DNA from: Palsa-506 sp963836355 | GTDB lineage: Bacteria; Actinomycetota; Actinomycetes; Streptosporangiales; Streptosporangiaceae | Direction of reading: 5' to 3' | DNA: 60,763 bases | Assembly (NCBI GenBank): GCA_963836355.1 | Contig: CAWIJO010000005.1 | Span: 1-60,763 of the forward strand | Shown here: positions 18,454 through 26,170 of the stretch, piece by piece | How the letters are laid out: the number at the start of each line of letters is the position of its first letter | Numbering within the stretch: the stretch's first letter is position 1 | Program-made: the position numbers and the translations under genes | The notes under the pieces: generated by a model | The model's input: only the letters and a program-made list of their open reading frames with translations | What the model was told of the DNA's origin: nothing | Database searches by the model: none

Positions 18454-20325
18454 GTGACAATCGGGGGCAATCTGGGCAAAGATCCGGACTCAGCACAAAC
18501 TGCGTCGCAGGCGGGCTGGCAGGAACCGGATTTCCGGGCGCTATTTGAGTCAGTGCCCGGGTCTTACCTTGTCCTGAACGCTGACCTGGTGATCGTTGCC
18601 GTCAGCGGTGCCTTCTTGCGGGAGGCAGCAGTTAACCGGCCGGACATCGTCGGACGGGGCATCTTCGAGGTGTTCCCCGGCGGTTCCGGTGACGGCGGGT
18701 CAGCCGAGGCGGCTGACCTACGCGCCTCGCTGGACCAGGTCCGGCGGGACCGAGTGCCGCACACGATGACCGCGCAGAAGTACCAGGCCAGCCTGCCCGA
18801 AGCCGCGGGCGGCGGCACCGAGGTCCGTTACACCAGCCGGGTGAACTCGCCGGTCTTCGACGCCAGTGGCGAGCTTGCCTACATCGTCCACAAAGTCGAG
18901 GACATCACCGGCTTCGTCCGGCTCAAGCAGCAAGAGACCGAGCGGCAGCTTCTCGCCGGGCAACTGCAGCTTCGCGCCGAGCAGCGGGAAGCCGAGATTG
19001 TCAGCCGATCGCGCGAGCTGCAGTCGGCAAACGAGGCACTGCGAGCAGACTGCGAGGCATTGCGCGCCGACAATGCCGTCAAGAAGCACTTCCTGTCCCG
19101 GGTCAACCACGAGCTGCGCACTCCGCTCAACACCATCCTCGGCTTCGGCGAGCTGCTCAGCTTCAGCGACATCACGGCCGAGCACCGTGAATGGATGTCG
19201 ATGATGCTCAAGGCAGCGCAGCAGCTGCTGCGGCTCCTGGACGAAGTGCTGGACATCTCCAGCAGCGATGCGGGGGAGCTCACGCTGTCGATCGACGCGG
19301 TCCCGGTCCAGGACGTGATCGCCGACGCGCTCGAGCTCATCCGCCCGCTAGCCCTTTCGCGTGGCGTGCACCTTGACCCGCCGCCGCGCCTTGCGGCCAG
19401 CCAGTACGCCGCCGCCGACCTGCAGCGGCTACGGCAAGTCCTGATCAACCTGCTGTCCAATGCCATCAAGTACAACTACCCGGGCGGCAACGTGACAGTC
19501 ACCGTCGGCCAGCAGCCCGGGGAACGTATCCGGATCAGCGTCGCTGATACCGGCCGGGGGATCGCCGGAGATCAGCTTGGCAAGCTCTTCGCGCCTTTCG
19601 AGCGACTTGATGCCGAACAGGCCGGCGTCGAGGGCGCCGGGCTCGGCCTGGCCCTGTCACATCATGTCATCGGCGCGATGGGCGGCTCCACCGGCGTAAC
19701 GAGCACCCCCGGCCAGGGCAGCGTCTTCTGGATCGACATACCGGCCGCCGAACCGATCGCGGTCACGCAGCCCGCCGTCGGGCACGACCCGATTGTCGGC
19801 AGCCGGGACTACCCGGCCGCCAAGACCGTGCTTTACGTGGAGGACATGGTCGAGAACCTCCGCCTGGTGGAACAAGTACTCAAGCAGCGGCCGTCAACCA
19901 CCCTCATCCCGGCCATGCTCGCCGGCGTAGCCCTCGACTTGGCCCGCCAGCACCGTCCCGACCTGATACTGCTGGATTTGCGGCTGCCCGACATGCCAGG
20001 CGAGGACGTGATGCACGAGCTCAGCATCGATCCCGCCACCCGCAACATTCCCATCGTCATCCTCAGCGCGAACGCGACCAGGCAGCACATCGACCTGTTG
20101 CGCGCAGCCGGCGCGACTGCCTACCTGACCAAGCCAATCCGGGTGCGGGATCTGCTGCAGACCCTCGACGGCATACTCGGGGGGCCGGTGCCCGACCAGG
20201 CGCAGGCAGACACGACGGCCGCTGCCATGGCAAGTTATCCCGGGGCGTCAGCGGCGGGCGGGCTGGTCGGGGCAGGCGGGCTCGCGGCTGGCTTTCCCGC
20301 GGCGCCGGACGAAGATCACGGATGA
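18454..20325 (+). CDS. Hybrid sensor histidine kinase (PAS-HisKA-HATPase-REC)
   Basis: I choose GTG 18454 (GAGAGGA at 18439-18445), giving 623 residues; the longer frame from 18319 overlaps the response regulator. Domains in order: PAS (about 25-150, FESVPGSYLVLNADLVIVAV), coiled coil (155-205), HisKA with the phosphorylated His in VNHELRTPLN, HATPase_c with N box (INLLSNAIKYN), G1 (VADTGRGI) and G2 (GAGLGLALSHH), then a receiver domain with Asp in ILLDLRLPDMPG and Lys in YLTKPI. No membrane segment or signal peptide is present, so it senses a cytoplasmic signal. It follows the response regulator in the same operon and terminates in a hairpin that overlaps its stop codon. Confidence 0.9.
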   Translation: MTIGGNLGKDPDSAQTASQAGWQEPDFRALFESVPGSYLVLNADLVIVAVSGAFLREAAVNRPDIVGRGIFEVFPGGSGDGGSAEAADLRASLDQVRRDRVPHTMTAQKYQASLPEAAGGGTEVRYTSRVNSPVFDASGELAYIVHKVEDITGFVRLKQQETERQLLAGQLQLRAEQREAEIVSRSRELQSANEALRADCEALRADNAVKKHFLSRVNHELRTPLNTILGFGELLSFSDITAEHREWMSMMLKAAQQLLRLLDEVLDISSSDAGELTLSIDAVPVQDVIADALELIRPLALSRGVHLDPPPRLAASQYAAADLQRLRQVLINLLSNAIKYNYPGGNVTVTVGQQPGERIRISVADTGRGIAGDQLGKLFAPFERLDAEQAGVEGAGLGLALSHHVIGAMGGSTGVTSTPGQGSVFWIDIPAAEPIAVTQPAVGHDPIVGSRDYPAAKTVLYVEDMVENLRLVEQVLKQRPSTTLIPAMLAGVALDLARQHRPDLILLDLRLPDMPGEDVMHELSIDPATRNIPIVILSANATRQHIDLLRAAGATAYLTKPIRVRDLLQTLDGILGGPVPDQAQADTTAAAMASYPGASAAGGLVGAGGLAAGFPAAPDEDHG

Positions 20326-20357
20326 TTCGGGGGCCAGCGCGCGGATCATCCGTGATC
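20314..20357. terminator. Strong hairpin overlapping the kinase stop codon
   Basis: Perfect arms GATCACGGATGAT and ATCATCCGTGATC are separated by an 18-nt GC-rich loop. The first arm contains the TGA stop of the hybrid kinase (20323-20325). A 13-bp perfect stem without a T-run is typical of actinobacterial termination hairpins. Confidence 0.75.
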
Positions 20358-20513
20358 ATGATGCAGCGTCTCGGGGGCGGTCCGGCGGCGCAGCCGGGCC
20401 CGTGCGCACCGCAGGCGAGCCGATAAGAGAAGCCTTAATCAGTTGTCGCCGCAGCCGGCAGCAGGACCTAAAGTCAGGCTAGGACAGCAGTACTGGCCGG
20501 AAGGTACCTGGAG

Positions 20514-20780
20514 ATGAGCCGAGAGCCGGATGATGCCCTCGAAGTGCTTCGCGGGGTTTGGAGCGCGCAGGGCCAGACCAGCGCGGATCTGGACGAGGCG
20601 GGCGGCAACACGAAGTCCTGCAAGCGGATGGCAGAAGTCGGCTTCGACGGCCTGGCCGAGGCTGACGGCGAAGGTGACCTGCGGACCGCATGGCGAGCCA
20701 GGCTAGAGCGCGAGGGCAAGCTGACTCCCGGGAGCGGGAGCGTCCGGGACCTTGTCTTCGGGTCAGCTGAGTCCCGCTGA
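20514..20780 (+). CDS. Small hypothetical protein
   Basis: An 88-residue acidic protein from ATG 20514 with a possible ribosome-binding site GGAAGG (20499-20504). It has no recognisable domain; the sequence is rich in charged residues (ADLDEAGGNTKSCKRMAEV). Codon use is GC-biased at third positions, which supports coding. It lies between the kinase terminator and the MoxR gene and may be the first gene of the MoxR/VWA operon. Confidence 0.4.
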   Translation: MSREPDDALEVLRGVWSAQGQTSADLDEAGGNTKSCKRMAEVGFDGLAEADGEGDLRTAWRARLEREGKLTPGSGSVRDLVFGSAESR

Positions 20781-20854
20781 CGGGCGAGGGAGTCGGTGGC
20801 AGGCAGCGCGGCTGGGCGGGCGGCCCGAAGACCGTCGGTGACCTCACCGGGATC

Positions 20855-21691
20855 TTGCGGGCGGGCGGCTACCTAGCCGACCGCGGCCTTGCCACCGCGC
20901 TTTTCGTGTCACTGTCGCTGCATCGTCCGATCCTGCTGGAAGGCGAGGTCGGGGTAGGCAAGACCGAAGTCGCCAAGGTGCTTGCCACGGCGTTCGGCCG
21001 GAAGCTGATCCGGCTGCAGTGCTATGAGGGCATCGACACCAACCAGGCGCTCTACGAATGGGACTATGCCCGCCAGATGCTGCACATCCGGGCGCTGTCC
21101 GAGCACCAGATCGCGGATACCGAGGCGGTCGACAAGCTGTTCGGCCCCAGATTCCTGCTTGAGCGGCCGCTGCTGGAAGCGGTCCGCGCCGGCGACCAGG
21201 CAGTGCTGCTGATTGACGAGGTCGACCGCGCCGACGACGAGTTCGAGGCCTTCCTGCTCGAGGTCCTGTCCGACTTCCAGATCAGCATTCCCGAGATCGG
21301 CACCATCAGGGCGGCGACTCCGCCGATGGTGGTGCTCACCTCGAACCGCACCAGGGAACTGCACGACGCGCTGAAGCGGCGCTGCCTTTACCACTGGATC
21401 GGCTACCCGCCCGCCGAGCGCGAAGTGCAGATCGTGCTCGTCCGGGAGCCCGGCGTGCCGGCTGCGCTGGCCCGCAAGGTGGTCGCCGCAGTCAACCGGC
21501 TGCGTGAGCTTGATCTTGCCAAGCCGCCCGGGGTCGCCGAGACTATCGACTGGGTCCGGACGCTCGACTTCCTCGGCGAGAGCGAGCTCAATGCCCAGGT
21601 CGCGCAGGACACCCTGGGCGCCGTCGTGAAGGAGCGCGACGACCTGGACCTGGTGCGAGACAACCTGGAAGAGATCACGTCCGGTGCCTGA
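20855..21691 (+). CDS. MoxR/CoxD-type AAA+ ATPase (first copy)
   Basis: A 278-residue AAA+ chaperone. Walker A is GEVGVGKTEV, Walker B VLLIDEVDRADDEFEAF, sensor 1 VVLTSNRTREL, and there is an arginine-finger region (DALKRRCLYHWIGYP). It is closely related to the second copy at 36745 (same LIRLQCYEG and ALYEWDYARQ blocks). These proteins act with VWA partners to insert metal or sulfur into CO dehydrogenase-type enzymes. The start is uncertain: TTG 20855 is the first usable start in frame, but the coding-looking text KTVGDLTGILRAGGYLAD extends upstream without ATG or GTG. It overlaps the VWA gene by 8 bp, implying tight coupling. Confidence 0.85.
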   Translation: MRAGGYLADRGLATALFVSLSLHRPILLEGEVGVGKTEVAKVLATAFGRKLIRLQCYEGIDTNQALYEWDYARQMLHIRALSEHQIADTEAVDKLFGPRFLLERPLLEAVRAGDQAVLLIDEVDRADDEFEAFLLEVLSDFQISIPEIGTIRAATPPMVVLTSNRTRELHDALKRRCLYHWIGYPPAEREVQIVLVREPGVPAALARKVVAAVNRLRELDLAKPPGVAETIDWVRTLDFLGESELNAQVAQDTLGAVVKERDDLDLVRDNLEEITSGA

Positions 21692-22811
21692 GCGCGCTCC
21701 GCTGGTTGGCGTGCTGGTGAACTTCGCCGGTGAGCTTCGCTCGGCAGGACTCGCGGTGGGGTCCGGGGACGTGCTGACCTACTGTGCCGCACTTGTCCCG
21801 CTGGACCCGACCGACCTGCTTGACCTCTACTGGGCCGGGCGGGCCACGCTGGTCACCCGCCGCGAAAGCATCCCGGTCTACGACGCCGTGTTCAGGAGGT
21901 TCTTCCTCGCGGCGGCAGCCGATCCGGTCCGGGAGCTGCTGTCGGTCAAGGCGCAGACCGCGGCGGAGACCCAGGCGGCTCTCCAGATCCCGGCCACCGA
22001 ACCGGAGGACAAGCGCGGGGAAGAGGCGATGCTGGGCCTGATGGCGTCCGACGCGGAGGTCCTGCGGCACAAATCGTTCACCGCCTGCACGCCCGAGGAA
22101 CTCGCCGCGCTGCGGCGGATCATGACCCGCATCCGGCTGACCCCGCCAAAGCGGCGTACCAGGCGCACCGCGGCCGCACGGTCCGGCCGGGTGCCTGACC
22201 TGCGCCGGACGCTCCGGGAGTCGATGCGCATGCACGGGGATCCGGCGGAGCTGTTCTGGCGGCGACGGCGGCTCCGGCTGCGGCCGCTGATCCTGATACT
22301 CGACATCTCCGGCTCGATGGCCGACTACTCGCGGAATCTCCTGCAGTTCGCGTACTCAGCAAAGCGCGCGGCGGCAAGGGTAGAGGTCTTCTGCTTCGGT
22401 ACCCGGCTCACCCGGCTGACCAGGGCGCTGGCGCACCGCCGGCCAGATGATGCGCTGGAACTGGCCGCGAAGGCAGTGTTCGACTGGGAGGGCGGTACCA
22501 GGATTGGCGACTCGCTGGACACTTTTGTCCGGGGCTGGGGGCGCCGGGGTTTGTGCCGTGGCGGGGTCGTGGTGATCTGCTCCGACGGCCTGGACCGCGG
22601 CGATCCAGGCGTCCTGGCCTCGGCGATGGAGCGGCTCTCGCGGCTCAGCCACCGGGTGGTATGGATGAACCCGCACAAAGGCGATAATCAGGACTTCCGG
22701 CCGAGCACGCTCGGCATGATGGTGGCCGCCCCGCACATTGACCTGCTGCTGTCCGGCCACGACCTGAATAGCCTGGAAGAACTCGCGGCGCTGCTGCCGG
22801 ACCTGAGCTAG
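21684..22811 (+). CDS. VWA domain protein, CoxE-like (first copy)
   Basis: A 375-residue partner of the upstream MoxR ATPase, starting at GTG 21684 inside its last codons. The C-terminal half is a VWA domain with MIDAS residues DISGSM, GGTRIG and SDGLDRGD. The N-terminal half is the helical CoxE-type region (LVNFAGELRSAGLAVGSGD). CoxE-like proteins assist the maturation of the Mo-Cu active site together with CoxD. Paralogue at 37662. The 47 bp after its stop contain the leader of the next gene. Confidence 0.88.
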   Translation: MPERAPLVGVLVNFAGELRSAGLAVGSGDVLTYCAALVPLDPTDLLDLYWAGRATLVTRRESIPVYDAVFRRFFLAAAADPVRELLSVKAQTAAETQAALQIPATEPEDKRGEEAMLGLMASDAEVLRHKSFTACTPEELAALRRIMTRIRLTPPKRRTRRTAAARSGRVPDLRRTLRESMRMHGDPAELFWRRRRLRLRPLILILDISGSMADYSRNLLQFAYSAKRAAARVEVFCFGTRLTRLTRALAHRRPDDALELAAKAVFDWEGGTRIGDSLDTFVRGWGRRGLCRGGVVVICSDGLDRGDPGVLASAMERLSRLSHRVVWMNPHKGDNQDFRPSTLGMMVAAPHIDLLLSGHDLNSLEELAALLPDLS

Positions 22812-22858
22812 CTGCGGACCTGAGCTAGCTGCGCCGAACCTGAGTTAGGAGTACCCCG

Positions 22859-23332
22859 ATGAGATGGAGCGTAGGCATCGAGGCCGAAGGTGACCGGGTG
22901 CTCTCGCGCGAAGAGGTCGTCGAGCTTGCCGACGCGGTGGCCGCCAGCTCCGGTATTGCCACCGGGATCGGGACGAATCGCTACGGCGCCCGGCTGGTCG
23001 TCCAGGCCGGCGGCCGGGACGAGGCGATCGAGAAGGCCGTCGGGGAGTTCGGCCTGGCGGTGGCGGAGGCAGGGCTGCCGCGGTGGCCGGTCACCCGGAC
23101 CGAGGCTGTCAGCGAGGCCGGGGACTCCTCGGCCGATGCGGCACCCGAGATTACCGGGTCCGGCACGCGCGGCCAGAATTCCGGCGGCCAGAATTCCGGC
23201 GGCCAGAATTCCGGCGGCCAGGATTCCGGCGGCCAGGATTCCGGCGGCCAGGACTCGGGCGGCCAGGACTCGGGCGGCCAGGACTCGGGCGGCCAGGACT
23301 CGGGCGGCCAGGACTCGGGCGGCGACGGGTGA
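22859..23332 (+). CDS. Hypothetical protein with C-terminal GQ(N/D)SG repeats
   Basis: A 157-residue protein from ATG 22859. Residues 1-80 form a small alpha/beta domain (MRWSVGIEAEGDRVLSREEV, later GGRDEAIEKAVGEFGLAVAE) that I cannot assign. From residue 105 the protein is ten copies of the pentapeptide GQNSG or GQDSG, encoded by a 15-bp tandem repeat, ending in GDG. The tail is polar, probably disordered. Its TGA overlaps the start of the next gene (GTGA), so the two are coupled. It lies downstream of MoxR/VWA in the same direction and is probably in that operon. Confidence 0.65.
   Translation: MRWSVGIEAEGDRVLSREEVVELADAVAASSGIATGIGTNRYGARLVVQAGGRDEAIEKAVGEFGLAVAEAGLPRWPVTRTEAVSEAGDSSADAAPEITGSGTRGQNSGGQNSGGQNSGGQDSGGQDSGGQDSGGQDSGGQDSGGQDSGGQDSGGDG
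23171..23320 (+). repeat. Ten-copy 15-bp tandem repeat inside a gene
   Basis: Ten in-frame units of GGCCAGRAYTCSGGC: three with GAATTC cores, then two with GGATTC, then five with GGACTC. The gradient of variants suggests stepwise expansion. Copy number is likely to vary between strains. Confidence 0.95.
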
Positions 23333-23769
23333 TCCGCCTCGGCTCGCTGGCGGGCTACCCGTTCGAGGGCCCGCGCCTGCTCGGCGGCTGGACTCCGCCG
23401 GCCGTTGCCGCCGTCTACGCCATTGCGTACAAGCCGGAACCGGAAACCAGGCCAGATCGGTACGCGGTCATCTACGTGGACCATTCCGATGACCTCGCCG
23501 CCGAGCGCTTCCCCTTCCAGCATCCGCGTGCGCACTGCTGGGTGCGCCGGGCCGGATCACGGTGGCAGATCTACATCTGCAGCTACCAGGTGCCGGGCGG
23601 CGGCCGGCCGCACCGGGAGCAGATCGCTCGCGAGCTCATGGCGGTCTACCAGCCGCGCTGCAACTCCCAGCAGTACGAGCAGTCGTGGAAGGACGAGTGG
23701 ATCGGCGAGTACACGGCGCCCACTACCGGCCCGGTCGCCCGCCGCGGCCCGGACGGCTCCGTTCCATGA
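23329..23769 (+). CDS. Conserved actinobacterial hypothetical protein
   Basis: A 146-residue protein that starts at GTG 23329, overlapping the stop of the repeat protein. It opens MIRLGSLAGYPFEGPRLLGG, continues YAIAYKPEPETRPDRYAVIY, and has HPRAHCWVRRAGSRW and QQYEQSWKDEWIGEYTAP. I recall very similar proteins in many actinobacteria annotated as hypothetical; the pattern of His, Cys and aromatic residues suggests a compact alpha/beta fold, function unknown. Its stop lies within the 50-bp palindrome that closes this operon. Confidence 0.75.
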   Translation: MIRLGSLAGYPFEGPRLLGGWTPPAVAAVYAIAYKPEPETRPDRYAVIYVDHSDDLAAERFPFQHPRAHCWVRRAGSRWQIYICSYQVPGGGRPHREQIARELMAVYQPRCNSQQYEQSWKDEWIGEYTAPTTGPVARRGPDGSVP

Positions 23770-23816
23770 TCGTGGAGGGTTGTCAGTGCTCGAGCACTGA
23801 CAACCCTCCACGATCA
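23767..23816. terminator. Perfect 50-bp palindrome, bidirectional terminator
   Basis: Bases 23767-23791 are the exact reverse complement of 23792-23816 (arms begin TGATCGTGGAGGG; centre AGTGCTCGAGCACT). There is no loop beyond the central bases. It starts at the TGA of the gene ending at 23769 and lies between operons that converge (the next genes are on the minus strand). A transcript from either side would fold into a 25-bp stem. Confidence 0.85.
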
Positions 23817-23932
23817 AGGAGAACGCTCTCGTCTGGCTGGCTGTGCCGCCTGGGTGGCTCGCCGCCTGGCTGGCCGACTGACAGCGGGACGGCGCCGGCC
23901 CCCGAACGGCACCGTCCCGCCAGCGGGGTCTG

Positions 23933-23995
23933 CTACCGTCGCCGCGCTGCCGCCTACCGTCGCCGCGCTGCCGCCTACCGTCGCCGCGCTGCCGC
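23933..23995. repeat. Three-copy 21-bp tandem repeat, intergenic
   Basis: Three exact copies of CTACCGTCGCCGCGCTGCCGC, followed by a partial copy (CTACTGCCGCG). They lie between the palindrome at 23767-23816 and the end of the minus-strand membrane-protein gene at 24024, so they appear non-coding. Confidence 0.85.
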
Positions 23996-24023
23996 CTACT
24001 GCCGCGGCGCGAAGCCGACGGCG

Positions 24024-24359
24024 TCATGGAGGCGCGACCGGCGCCGGCCCGAGGCAGGCCGGGCGGGCTCCGGGTGCGCCCGGCCGCTCGGCGGCGGGCG
24101 TGACGTCGGTCACGATCTCCTCGGCCATCCCGTAGAGCAGCGGCAGCGCGCCCGCCACTACGCGGCCGGTCTGGTTGATGTGCTCTACCCCGGGACCGAT
24201 CAGCTCGGCGTGCCCGACGATCGTCCGCACGAGCTCCGCGCACTCCTCGAGGTTCCCGGCGATCCGGGTGAGCAGCGTTCCCACCCAGTACAGGTAGAAG
24301 GCCAGGCCGGCCACCAGCAGCAGGATGTCGGTGACCGTCAGGATGACCAGCGTGGTCAT
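24024..24359 (-). CDS. Small single-pass membrane protein (Mo-hydroxylase operon, 5 of 5)
   Basis: A 111-residue protein from ATG 24359. One N-terminal transmembrane helix (LVILTVTDILLLVAGLAFYL) is followed by a helical soluble domain (IAGNLEECAELVRTIVGHAE) and a Pro/Ala-rich tail. It is the last gene of five tandem genes with the same plan: one membrane helix plus a short amphipathic domain. Its start overlaps the stop of the previous gene by 4 bp (ATGA). Function unknown; possibly a membrane anchor for the CO dehydrogenase complex. Confidence 0.7.
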   Translation of the reverse strand: MTTLVILTVTDILLLVAGLAFYLYWVGTLLTRIAGNLEECAELVRTIVGHAELIGPGVEHINQTGRVVAGALPLLYGMAEEIVTDVTPAAERPGAPGARPACLGPAPVAPP

Positions 24360-24646
24360 GACTTAACCTTTCCGAGCACGCGGCCGAGGAACAGGTGGTG
24401 CTTGAGGCCCTCGGCCAGGACCGCTTCCACGCCGTCGGCGACCTGCGGGATGAGCACGGTTTCCGAGGTGTTGGCCGCCGCGGCTTTCAGCGTGTCCCGC
24501 ACCTCCACGACCCGGCGGTCGATGATCTTCACGAGCCAGATGAGCAGGCTCAGCAGGGCCGCCACGGCGAGTACAACGACGAAACCGACGATGATCGCGC
24601 TTACCCACAGGGCGTGCTCGCTGGACGACATGGCCAGGGCGTGCAT
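24356..24646 (-). CDS. Small single-pass membrane protein (4 of 5)
   Basis: A 96-residue protein from ATG 24646 (an alternative ATG lies five codons in). The transmembrane helix spans about residues 13-40 (VSAIIVGFVVVLAVAALLSL). The rest is helical (DRRVVEVRDTLKAAAANTSE, then VADGVEAVLAEGLKHH) with a positively charged end. Only 2 bp separate it from the preceding gene and it overlaps the following one, so all are cotranscribed. Confidence 0.7.
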   Translation of the reverse strand: MHALAMSSSEHALWVSAIIVGFVVVLAVAALLSLLIWLVKIIDRRVVEVRDTLKAAAANTSETVLIPQVADGVEAVLAEGLKHHLFLGRVLGKVKS

Positions 24647-24648
24647 CG

Positions 24649-24933
24649 CTAACCTCCCAGCCTGGTGCGGCCGCGCTGCAGGCCGCCGATGATGATCGTG
24701 GCGTGCTCGATCGTGGTGCGCAGCGCCGCGAGCGGCGCGGTGTGGTGCACCGCCTGGGTCAGCGCGTCATTGATCTTCGGCGCCTCGTTGCCGATAGCGC
24801 GGGCTAGCAGCAGGATCGGCACCACCAGCGCGACAACGACCAGCACTATCACGGTGCCGATCGTGTAGCCGACAACCCAGCCGGTGTGGCTGGTGGTTTC
24901 CCCGGCGGCCTGCGCGAGGGCGTATGCGTGCAT
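24649..24933 (-). CDS. Small single-pass membrane protein (3 of 5)
   Basis: A 94-residue protein from ATG 24933. A transmembrane helix runs from about residue 20 to 45 (VVGYTIGTVIVLVVVALVVP) and a helical domain follows (APKINDALTQAVHHTAPLAA, RTTIEHATIIIGGLQRGR). A GGAGCC lies just before the start. Same plan as its neighbours but low sequence identity to them. Confidence 0.7.
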   Translation of the reverse strand: MHAYALAQAAGETTSHTGWVVGYTIGTVIVLVVVALVVPILLLARAIGNEAPKINDALTQAVHHTAPLAALRTTIEHATIIIGGLQRGRTRLGG

Positions 24934-25060
24934 CAGTGGCTCCTTTTGTCCGAACCGTTTCGCCCGAACCGTTTCGCCCGAACCGTTTGCCCGAACCGTT
25001 TGCCCGGCCCGAACTGCCCGGCCCGAACTGCCCGGCCCGAACTGCCGGACAGGGCGGGGA
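24934..25060. repeat. Degenerate CCCGAACCG/CCCGGCCCGAACTG repeats between membrane genes
   Basis: The gap between the second and third membrane-protein genes holds short direct repeats: CGAACCGTTTCGCCCGAACC-type units at about 24951-25010, then three copies of CCCGGCCCGAACTG at about 25010-25040. They do not appear to encode protein. Confidence 0.6.
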
Positions 25061-25288
25061 TCAGACCGTCTCGCAGAAATCCCTGACCGGCTTCAGGCTC
25101 GCGTTCACCGAGGTAAGCCGCTCTGGGACCGTGCTGGTCAGCTGCGCTACCGCCTGCACCCCGCCGGTAGTGGCGACGAGCGTCGCGCGCACCGCCCTGA
25201 GGTGGAAGATGACCCGCAGCAGGCCCACTGCGGTAATGGCGATAATCAGCGCGGAGATGATCAATGTCACCCAGGCGGCTGCTGGCAT
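25061..25288 (-). CDS. Small single-pass membrane protein (2 of 5)
   Basis: A 75-residue protein from ATG 25288 with a ribosome-binding AAAGGA just upstream. A transmembrane helix begins almost at residue 6 (WVTLIISALIIAITAVGLLR). The soluble part (VRATLVATTGGVQAVAQLTS) resembles the helical segments of its neighbours and may form helical bundles with them. Confidence 0.7.
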   Translation of the reverse strand: MPAAAWVTLIISALIIAITAVGLLRVIFHLRAVRATLVATTGGVQAVAQLTSTVPERLTSVNASLKPVRDFCETV

Positions 25289-25318
25289 GGCCGTTGTCCT
25301 TTCTGTTAACCCGACAAG

Positions 25319-25573
25319 TCAGCTGAGAAGCTTGCCGACGGAGCCCGCGTACCGGACGGCGCCGACCGAGACTTCGTTGATGGTCCGGTCGGTAGTGGCC
25401 AGCGCCTCCGGCACGCCATTGAGCTCGCCGATCAGGGCGACTCCGCCGCTCAGGATCTGGTCGGTAGCTCCCCGGATCCGCTCGACCGCGGCGAGCACCC
25501 GGTTCAGCAGGAAGATGACGACGGGCAGGATCACGACCAGCAGGACGGCGTTGCCTATCCACCACAGGACCAT
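25319..25573 (-). CDS. Small single-pass membrane protein (1 of 5)
   Basis: An 84-residue protein from ATG 25573, 12 bp downstream of coxG. The transmembrane helix is VLWWIGNAVLLVVILPVVIF. It is followed by a helical domain (AAVERIRGATDQILSGGVAL). It is the first of five such genes and links the membrane block to the cox operon. The AGGAGAACG before its start is a good ribosome-binding site. Confidence 0.72.
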   Translation of the reverse strand: MVLWWIGNAVLLVVILPVVIFLLNRVLAAVERIRGATDQILSGGVALIGELNGVPEALATTDRTINEVSVGAVRYAGSVGKLLS

Positions 25574-25585
25574 GGTTCGTTCTCC

Positions 25586-26170
25586 TTAGCTGGCGGCCTG
25601 GTAGGGGGCAAAGAAGCGGCGGAACACGCGGCGCAGCGCCATCATCGCGGCCCGCAGGCCGACGGTGAAGCCCTTCGCCTCGGCGGCAGCCGCGGCGAGC
25701 TGCTCCGGCGACTCACCGCGCTCCGCCCGGTCGATCCGGTCCTGCAGGTTGGCGGAGAAGTCGCGCATCAGCACCGCGGTCACGTCGGAGATCATGCCCC
25801 GGCCGTACTGCGCGGCGGCACCGGAGAGCTGCAGGTCCTGGGTCACGGCGACCTTGGTGCCGCGGCAGGCCCGGGCCAGCGTCGCGGTGACAATCATGCT
25901 GGCCTGGCCCCTGCCCTTCTCCTCGGCACCGCTGGCATGCACGACGATCCGCTTGCTGGCCTCGTCCCGTTCGGTAATGTCCGCGGTGCCGGCGAAGCGC
26001 AGCCGGACCGGGCCCATCCGGACGGCCACGCCGCCGGAGTACCTATCGCCGTCGAGGTCCTCAGTCAGCTCGGCACCGGGCAGGCAGGCCGCCACCTGCG
26101 GGATGTTCGCGAAGAACGCCCACACTTTCTCGACCGGTTCGGCGACCTCGAAGTCATTCTTGATCAGCAT
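25586..26170 (-). CDS. coxG: CoxG-like SRPBCC protein
   Basis: A 194-residue protein. I start it at ATG 26170 (MLIKNDFEVAEPVEKVWAFF), which follows GAGG and overlaps the last codons of the XdhC-YHS gene (stop 26164-26166). The N-terminal 150 residues are the SRPBCC/START-like fold (IPQVAACLPGAELTEDLDGD, YSGGVAVRMGPVRLRFAGTA). The C-terminus is an amphipathic tail (LAAAAAEAKGFTVGLRAAMM). CoxG is reported to help attach CO dehydrogenase to the membrane, which fits the five membrane proteins directly downstream. Confidence 0.88.
   Translation of the reverse strand: MLIKNDFEVAEPVEKVWAFFANIPQVAACLPGAELTEDLDGDRYSGGVAVRMGPVRLRFAGTADITERDEASKRIVVHASGAEEKGRGQASMIVTATLARACRGTKVAVTQDLQLSGAAAQYGRGMISDVTAVLMRDFSANLQDRIDRAERGESPEQLAAAAAEAKGFTVGLRAAMMALRRVFRRFFAPYQAAS

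Noticed and set aside
23171..23320. CRISPR-like array of short direct repeats
   Set aside because: Units are 15 bp, contiguous without spacers and in frame with a protein-coding gene, so it is a minisatellite.
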